The position numbers were made by a program, and so were the translations under genes. From Pandoraea capi (GTDB lineage Bacteria > Pseudomonadota > Gammaproteobacteria > Burkholderiales > Burkholderiaceae), in NCBI RefSeq assembly GCF_902459735.1, contig NZ_CABPRV010000006.1, positions 62,001 to 126,000 of the forward strand: DNA of 64,000 nucleotides, read 5' to 3'. Of the stretch, positions 54,301 to 63,300 are shown piece by piece (positions within the stretch are counted from its first letter, which is position 1; every line of letters begins with the position of its first letter). The notes under the pieces are model-generated. The model did no database searches. It was not told the origin of the DNA and was given only the letters and a program-made list of their open reading frames with translations.

Positions 54301-57300
54301 TGGCCAAGGTCTGGCAGGATGTGCTGGGCGTCGCCTCCGTGGGACGACACGACAACTTCTTCGCGATCGGTGGCGACTCGCTGCTCACGCTCAAGGTCGT
54401 GACGCGTGCAACGCAGGCGGGCCTCGCACTCGCGCCGCGGCATCTGTTCGAGCATCAGAGTCTGGCGGAACTGGCCGAAGCGCTCGACCATGAAGGCGGG
54501 GTGCAGGGCGGGCAGGGGGACGTGGGGACACAGCCCGCGCTCGTGCCGGTGCCTCGCGGCGCCGACGCGGTGCTGCCGCTGTCCTACGCGCAGCAACGCC
54601 TGTGGTTCCTTTGGCATCTGCAACCGGAAAGCTCCGCGTACCACATCGCAGGCGGATTGCGGTTGCAGGGTAAGTTCGATCACCGCGCGAAACAGGCGGT
54701 TCAGGCCGCGTTCGATACGCTTGTCGCTCGCCACGAGTCCTTGCGTGTGACGTTCGCACAGGCGCAAGGCGACGCGCAAAGTGCAGGCGGACCGGTCGCC
54801 GCGCGCCAGGTCGTGCACGACACCATGCCGGTGGCTGTGCGTCATCACGACGTTTCGGGCACCGCCGATCCGCAGGCCGAAGCCGTAGCGCTCGCCAACG
54901 CATTCGCGCGCGAGACGTTCGACCTGTCGCAGGGCCCGCTGTTGCGCGTGGGCATCGTCACGTTGAGCGCCGACGAGCATCATCTGCTTGTGTCGATGCA
55001 TCACATCATCTCCGACGGCTGGTCGATCGACCGCATGCTCGACGAGTTCGTCACGTGTTATCGCGCGGCGCTGGACGGTACGACGCCGGTGCTACCGGTG
55101 TTGCCGGTTCAGTACGCCGACCACGCCGTGTGGCAACGCCGCTGGCTCGATGCCGGCGAGCGGGAGCGTCAACTGGCGTGGTGGCGCGCCACGCTGGGCG
55201 ATCGGCATCCGGTGCTGGCGTTGCCGGCGGATCGGGAGCGCCGGTCGCTCGCGGATTACACGGCCGCACGCCATACGTTCGTGCTGCCGGCGGCGCTCAC
55301 GCGCCAATTGCGGGCAAGCGCCCAGCGTCACGACAGCACGCTTTTCGTGGCGTTGCTGACCGCTTACATGGCGACGTTGTATCGTCATTCCGGCCAGCGT
55401 GACATTCGCGTCGGCGTTCCCGTTGCCGGGCGCGAGCGTCCGGAAGTGAACGACGTGCTGGGCTGCTTCGTGAACACGCAGGTCCTGCATGCGCAACCGC
55501 TACGCACGCAGACGCTTGGCGCTCTGTTGCACACGGTGCGTGCGAATGCCGCCGGAGCGCAGGCGCATCGGGATCTGCCGTTCGACGTGCTCGTCGACGC
55601 GCTCCATCCCGAGCGGAACCTGCGGCACACCCCGATTTTTCAGGTGGTGCACAACCATCGCCAGCCCGATCACCATGTGTTCGACGCGCTCGACGGCCTG
55701 ACGGTCTCGCGTATCGATATCGCGGGCCGGAACGTGCAGTTCGAATTGACGCTGGACACGGAGGAGGCTGCCGATGGCTCCGTGAGCGCGGCGATGACCT
55801 ATGCGCGCGAGATCTTCGACGAGGCGAGCGTTGCTTGCTGGGCCGCGCACTTCGTGAACTTCTGCGAGGCGCTGGCAGGCGATCCGTCCATTGCCGTGGG
55901 GCAGGTGACGTTGCGCAACGCCGACGGCAGCATCATGCCGCTGGTGGACGACGTGCCCAGCGATTTCATGCTTGCACACGGTGGCGAGAGCGCTAATGCC
56001 GGGGCGCGTGCAGGGGCGCATCGCGGCGCCTTCGAGACGCCGGCGTCGCCCGCCGAGCAGGCCGTCGCTGCCGCATGGCAGTCGGTGTTGCAAATCGACC
56101 GCATCGGCCGTCACGACAACTTCTTCGAGATTGGCGGCGACTCGATCCTGAGTCTGCAAATCGTGACGGCCCTCGCGCGCGAGGGCTGGAAGATCACGGC
56201 ACGCCAGTTGTTCGAAGCACAGACCGTCGCCACGCTCGCCGCATTGGCGCAGCCGATCTCCGAGGCAGGCGCGGCGAGTCCGTCGAACGGCCGGGAAGTC
56301 GCCGCGATTGCGGACGTGGGCGCCAATGGCGACATCGAAGCGATGTATCCCGCTACGCCGTTGCAAAGCGGGCTGTTGTTCCACAGCCTGATGCAGTCCG
56401 GGCGCGGCATCTACGTGAACCAGAAGCGTCTGACGCTGCGCGGTGCGCTCGATCACGACCGTATGCGCGGCGCCTGGACGCAGGTCATGGCACGTCACGC
56501 CATTCTGCGCACGCATTTCAGCTGGGCGCACGGAGGTGACGCGATGCAGGTCGTCTCGCGTCATGTCGGGTTGCCTTACACGCGTCATGACTGGTCCGTC
56601 GGGCCGCAGGCGACCTACGACGCGCGTCTGCATGCCTGGCTCGCGGACGATCTGGCGCAGGGCTTCGACCTCGCCGTCGCGCCGCTGCTGCGTGTGAACC
56701 TGTTCGCGCGCCCCGACGGTCTCACGGATCTTGTCTGGACCGACCACCACGTGTTGCTCGACGGCTGGAGCGCCGCACGTCTGCTCGCCGAGGTGCTGGC
56801 GATCTATCGCGGCGAGTCGTTGCCCGAGCAAAGCGCATTGCCGCAGTACGGCGAGTACGTGCGCTGGCTGGACACGCAGACCGATCACGCCGACTACTGG
56901 CAAGCCCGCATGCGCTCGCTGGACGAACCGGCGACGCTGGTCGCCAGTCTGCCGGCAGGGCCGACCGCACACGACGCCACGTCGAGCACCCTGCTGCAAG
57001 TCGACGACGTGCTCGACGCCACGCTGGACACCCGCCTTCGCGATGCGGCGCGCCGGTATCACGTCACGCTCAACACGATGGTGCAGGCCGCGTGGGCGAT
57101 GTTGAGTTCGCGCTACGGCAACCGCACACAGGTCGCTTTCGGCGTCACGCTGTCCGGCCGCGAGAACGATCTGCCGGGGATCGACCGGACGCTGGGCCTG
57201 TTCATCAACAGCTTGCCGCTGTGGATCGATGTGCCTGCGGCGTCGAGCGTTGCCGACTGGCTTCAGGACGTGCAGCAGCGCGGCACGGCATTGCGCGCCG

Positions 57301-60300
57301 TCGAGACCACGCCGTTGCGTCAGGTGCAGCAGTGGACCGGACGCGCCGCCGAAGCGCTGTTCGACACCCTCGTCGTCTTCGAGAACTATCCGATCGATGC
57401 GGCCGTGCGTGCCGACGACGCGTCGTTGTCGCTCGCCGCCTTCGCCACGACCGAGCAGACCCATTACCCGCTGGTGCTCGCCGTGCTGCCCGGCGACACG
57501 CTGACGTTGCGCTGGAAGGCCAGGGCGTCGCGCATCGCGCCGCAGATCCTGCGCCAGTTGCAGGACGATCTGCGCGCGATTCTCGACCAACTGGCCCGCC
57601 CGGCCAACGACGTGCTGCCGAATGTCGGCGCCATCACGCTGTCCGGACGGATCGAACCGTCTCCGCTCACCTGTCACGCGTTCGAGCCGGTGATGCATCG
57701 CATTGCGGCGCAGGCGTGGGCGACGCCGCAACGTCCGGCCATCCATTGCGAAGGCGTCCGGTGGACGTACCAGACGCTGGACACGGCGGCCAACAGCATT
57801 GCCGTGGCGCTGGCCGCGGCCGGCGTGCTGGCCGACGAGCGTGTCGGGCTGTGCGTCGAGCGCTCGCCGTGGATGACGGCGGCGTTGCTCGGCGTGCTGC
57901 GTGCCGGGGGCGCCTTCGTGCCGCTCGATCCGTCGTATCCGTCCGACCGGCTGGCGTTCATGATGGAAGACGCGGGCGTGCGTCGCGTGTTGGCCGACGC
58001 CGCGACCGCGCAGGCGATGGCCGATGTCCTGAGCGGCCATGAAGTCATCGTCGTCGATACGCTGGACCGGGCGTCGACCGAGGTCGTTTGTCAGGAAGTG
58101 CATCCCGAACAGCTTGCCTACGTCATCTATACGTCGGGCTCGACGGGGCGTCCGAAGGGCGTGGCGATCTCGCATGGCGCATTCAGCCAGCACATCGACG
58201 ACTTCCTGAGCACGTACGCGATCTCGCAGGACGACAAGCAACTGCAATCGTCCACGATCAATTTCGACGTGGCGCTGCACGAGATGCTGCCGGCCCTGTG
58301 CAAGGGCGGACAAATCGAGATGCGCGGCGCGCAGGCGTGGGATCTGGAGACCACGAGCCGTCATCTGAGCGAAGAGGGTGTGACCTTCTCGCGGATTCCG
58401 ACCGCCTATTGGCAGCAATGGCTGCGCAATCCGCCGTCGCGCGAAGCGCTCGCCGGGCTGCGTCAGATCACCGTCGGCGGCGAGGGGCTGCCCGGCGATG
58501 CGCTGCGTCAATGGCAGGATGGCCCGCTGGCGGGCATTCAGCTCGATAACCTCTACGGCCCGACCGAGACGACCGTGGCCTGCATGTTCCGCCGCACGTG
58601 CGACGAAGACACGCAGCACGCCATCGTCTCCATCGGTGTGCCGTATCCGTCGCGCCGTGTCTACGTGATCGATCAGCACGGTCTCGAGGCGCCGGTCGAT
58701 GCGCTGGGCGAGCTTTGCATCGCGGGCCACACGCTGGCGCGCGGCTATCTGGGTCGCGCCGCATTGAGCGCGGAGAAGTTCGTGCCGGACCCGTTCATCG
58801 GCAACGGTGCCCGGATGTACCGCACCGGGGACCTCTGCCGACGCCGCGCCGACGGCCGCATTGATTTCCTCGGCCGTCTGGACGCGCAGGTCAAGCTGCG
58901 CGGCCTGCGGATCGAACTGGGCGAGATCGACGCGGTGCTGCGTCAGGTCCCGGGGGTTCGCGACGCGGTCGTGGCGCTGGTCGGCGCAGGCGAGGGCGCG
59001 CGACTGGCCGGCTACGTCGTGGGCGACGTGGCGGACGTGGTGCTGCGCCGCTCGCTGGAGCGCAAGTTGCCCGCGCACATGGTGCCGTCGGTGTTCGTGA
59101 ACCTCGATGCGCTGCCGGTCATGCCGAACGGCAAGACCGACCGTGCTGCGCTGCCGATGCCGCAGGACATGGCCTCGCGTGAACGTCAGGCGCCGGTGGG
59201 CGCCGTACAGACCGCCCTGCGCGACATCTGGCGCGACGTGCTGGGACGCGATGATGTTGGCGTGACGGACAACTTCTTCGAGATCGGCGGCGATTCGATT
59301 CTGAGCCTGCGCGTGATTGCGCAGGCCGCCGCCGCCGGGCTCAAGCTCACGCCGCGCCATATCTTCGACGCGCCGGACATCGAGCGGCTCTCGCTGCTGG
59401 CGGAGCCGCTGCACAGCCGCGAGACACACGTGGAGTGCCGCGATCCGCTGCCGCTCACGCCGATTCAGGCGACGTTCTTCCAACGTCACCCGCACGGCGA
59501 AGCGCATTGGAATCAGGCCGTGCTGCTGCATAGCGCATCCATGCCGGACGTCGCCGCGCTGCGACGCGCGCTGGACGCCGTCATGCAGGCGCACGACGCG
59601 CTGCGGCTGCGCTTCACGCGCACGCCGTCGGGCTGGCAGCAGCAGGTCGTGGCGGTGGACGCGCATAACCTGCTCGAAACGCTGGACCTTCGCGCCGAGA
59701 CGGACTGGCGTGCGGCCATCGACCGCGAGGGCACCCGTGTCCATCGCTCGCTCGACATCGGGCAGGGACCGCTGCTCAGGGCCAGTCTCATGCAGGTGCC
59801 CGAGGGCGCCTATCTGCTCGTCACCATCCATCACTTGGCGGTCGATGGCGTGTCCTGGCGCGTATTGCTCGACGAGCTGGAGCGTGCCTACCACGCCGCG
59901 CACGAATTGCGCGCGATCGAGCTTCCGGACAATACCCCTTGGAGCGTATGGGTGCAGGCGGCCGCCGATCATGCCGATTCGGCCGGCGTCATCGACGAAT
60001 TGCCGTGGTGGCGCGACGCGCTCACCGGTGCGAAACCGCTGTTCGACGGCGCCAGTGCGGGTAAGCCCCGTCAGACCCGTCAGTGGTCGCTCGGCGCGCA
60101 GTCGACGCGCGAACTGGTGACGCAGACCCGCAGCCGTCTTGGCATGCAGGTGGACGAAGCGTTGTTGGGCGTGCTGGCCCGCTCGCTGGGCGATGTCTTC
60201 GGCTGTGCGGACGCGGTCGTTGCCGTCGAAGGTCATGGCCGCGAAACGTTAGGCTCGCTGGGTCAAGCCGAGCATGCCCAGCTCGATCTGAGTTCGACCA

Positions 60301-63300
60301 TCGGCTGGTTCACGACGCGCTACCCGGTGCGCTTGCCATCGACCGGTGCATTGGACGAACAGCTTCTCGCGACGAAAGACACGTTGCGCGACGTCCCGAA
60401 CAAGGGCCTGCACTGGGGCCTGCTGGCGTGGCACGCGCGCGACGACGTGCGCGATGCGCTCGCCACGCTGCCTGTCGCACAGGTCGGCTTCAACTATCTC
60501 GGCAACCTCGATCAGGCGGTCGCGAGCGGCAGCCTGTTCGCGCTGTCGACGCTGCCCTGCGGCGAGATGGCCGTGGCGGCACCTGCACCGTTCGCGCTCG
60601 ATCTGAACGCACGTATTCAGGACGGTGCGCTGTCGATTACGTGGGACTACGACCCCGATCTGCTCGATGCCGCACAGGTCGAGCAGTGCATCGCGCGTTT
60701 CGACGCGCAGGTGCAGGCCGTGGTGGCCGCGACACGCGAGCGTGCTCGCCTCTTCTCGCGCAGCGACTTCCCGCGCGCGGCGCTGACTGCGGCGCAATGG
60801 CAACGGCTGTCGCTGGAAGCGTCGGGGGTGGAGGATGTCTATCCCGCCACGGCAGTCCAGCAGGGGTTGCTGTATCACGATCTGTCGTTGCCCGGCGAGG
60901 GCATGTACATCACGCAAAAGCGTGTGACGCTCGTTGGCGAGCTCAATGTCGACGCCCTGCGCGCGGCGTGGGAGCACGCCGTTGCACGTCACGCCGCGCT
61001 GCGCACGCGTTTCGCGTGGGGCCATGGCGGCCCGATCCTGCAAATCGTACAGTCGCGCGCCGAACTGCCGTTCACCGTGCATCCGGTGGCGGCGCACAAC
61101 GAAACGACGCTAGCCTTCGAGGCCCGTTTCTCACAGTGGCTGGCGAACGATCTGCGTGCCGGATTCGACGTCGAGCGCGCACCGCTGCTGCGGGTGAACG
61201 TATTCCTGCGCCCAGACAATGCAGCCGATCTGGTGTGGACAGCGCATCACGCCATTACCGACGGCTGGAGCAGCGCCTTGCTGATGGCCGAAGTGGTCGG
61301 TACCTATCGGCGGGTGTGCAACGGCGAGACGCGGGGACAGGCGAACGCGGCACCGGCGGTGCCGTACAGCCGTTACGTCGACTGGGTCTCGCGTCAGCCG
61401 TCTTCACGCGACTGGTGGGTGGCGCAAGCCGGTGATGCGTCCGAGCGCGGGCAGTTGCTGGCCTACGCCGCTGGCGAGTCCAGCGCCGCGGGGCAAGCGC
61501 TTACCTTCGAGGATGTGCTTCCCGACACGCTTGGCGCGAGACTCACCGAAGCCGCTCAGCGCTATCAGGTCACGATCAACACGGTGATGCAGGGCGCGTG
61601 GGCGATGCTGATTTCGCAGCATAGCTTCCGCCAATGCGTGACGTTCGGCGTGACGGTCTCGGGCCGTCCCGCGTCGCTGCCCGGCGCGCAGGACATGCTC
61701 GGCCTGTGCATCAACTCGTTGCCGCTGTTCGTCGCCGTCGAGCCGTCGCGCGACCTGGGGGAATGGCTGCGCGCGTTGCAGGCACAGAACGTCTCGCTGC
61801 GCGAGCACGAGCACACCCCGCTCGCCTCCGTCCAGCAATGGCTCGGCATGAACGGCACCGCGCCGTTCGATAGCCTGATGGTGTTCGAAAACTATCCGGT
61901 GGCAGCCGGGCTGCTCGATGGCGATGCGTCCTTGCGCGTCGGCCAGGTGCAGGGATGGGAGCGCACCAACTATCCTGTCACGCTCACGGTCGCCACGCGC
62001 GGCACGCCCACGCTGGGCTGGCGCTTCGACGCGACGCGTTGTTCGGACGCACTGGCGACACGGCTGCGTCGCGAGTACCTGACGTTGCTGAATGCGTTGG
62101 CCGACGCCCCGGCGACCGGCCAGCGCGTGGTTGACGCACTGACCCCGAACGCCGACACGACGAACGCACTCGCGGCGTTGGGCGAGGCCGTGGCGACCGA
62201 CGTCGCGACGACCCTGGTGGCCGCACGCATCGCGGCGCAGGCGCGACGCACCCCCGATGCCGTGGCGCTTGTCCTCGACGAGCGCAGCCTGAGCTTCGCT
62301 GAACTCGACGCTGCGGCCAACAGGCTGGCACACCGCCTGATCGGCATGCATGTCACGCCGGAAGCGCGCGTCGGTGTCGCGATGCATCGCTCCATCGACA
62401 TGGTGGTCGCGTTGCTGGCCGTCATGAAGGCAGGCGGCGCTTATGTGCCGCTCGATCCGGCTTATCCGGCGGCGCGCATCGCGCACATGATCGACGATAG
62501 CGGGGTGCGCGTCGTGCTCTCACAGGCAGACGTCTCGCTGTCGTTGTCGGCGGGCGTGCAGCGTCTAGATATCGACGCGTCCGTTCTGGCCGACGGTCAG
62601 CCGCTGCCGCCCGACGCGGCGTTGCACAGGGACAATCTGGCGTACGTCATTCACACGTCCGGCTCGACCGGCGTTCCGAAGGGCGTGGCGATCTCGCACG
62701 GCGCGCTCACGGGCCACGTCGACGCCACCATTGCCTACGCGAAGCTCAGTGCCGCCGACCGGGTGCTGCAATTCTCGACGGTGAACTTCGACGGCTTCGT
62801 CGAACAGCTTTTCCCGAGCCTGTGTGTCGGCGCGACGGTCGTGCTGCGCGGCCCGGATGTCTGGTCGAGCGACGAGTTTGTCGCGCGCGTACGCCATCAC
62901 GGTGTGACGGTGGCGCACTTGCCGACGGCCTACTGGCACGCGCTGACGCAGGATCTGGCCGATAGCGCCGAATCCCTCGCGCCGCTGCGTGAATTCCACG
63001 CCGGGGGCGAAGCGATGTCCGCGCAGGCATTGCGCCGCACGCGCGCGAGCGCCGGGCTGGCGCCGGTCACGCTGATCAACACTTACGGCCCGACCGAGGC
63101 CACCATTACGGCGACGGTCTACGATGCGGCGGAGATCGGTGCCGACGCGCTGCCGTCGCTGTCGGCCTTCGTGCCCATCGGACGTGCGCTGCCGGGACGT
63201 CGGTTGTATGTCGTGTCGCCGGATCTGTCGCTCGTGGCGCGCGGTGCCCCGGGCGAACTCCTGATCGGTGGCGACCTGCTCGCGCGCGGGTATCTGAACC

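Noticed and set aside
55500-60236. Open frame of about 1578 codons on the minus strand
   Set aside because: It lies exactly antisense to the NRPS modules 2-4, has no ribosome site and encodes Arg/His-rich sequence with no family pattern. Long antisense frames are usual in GC-rich DNA with biased third positions.
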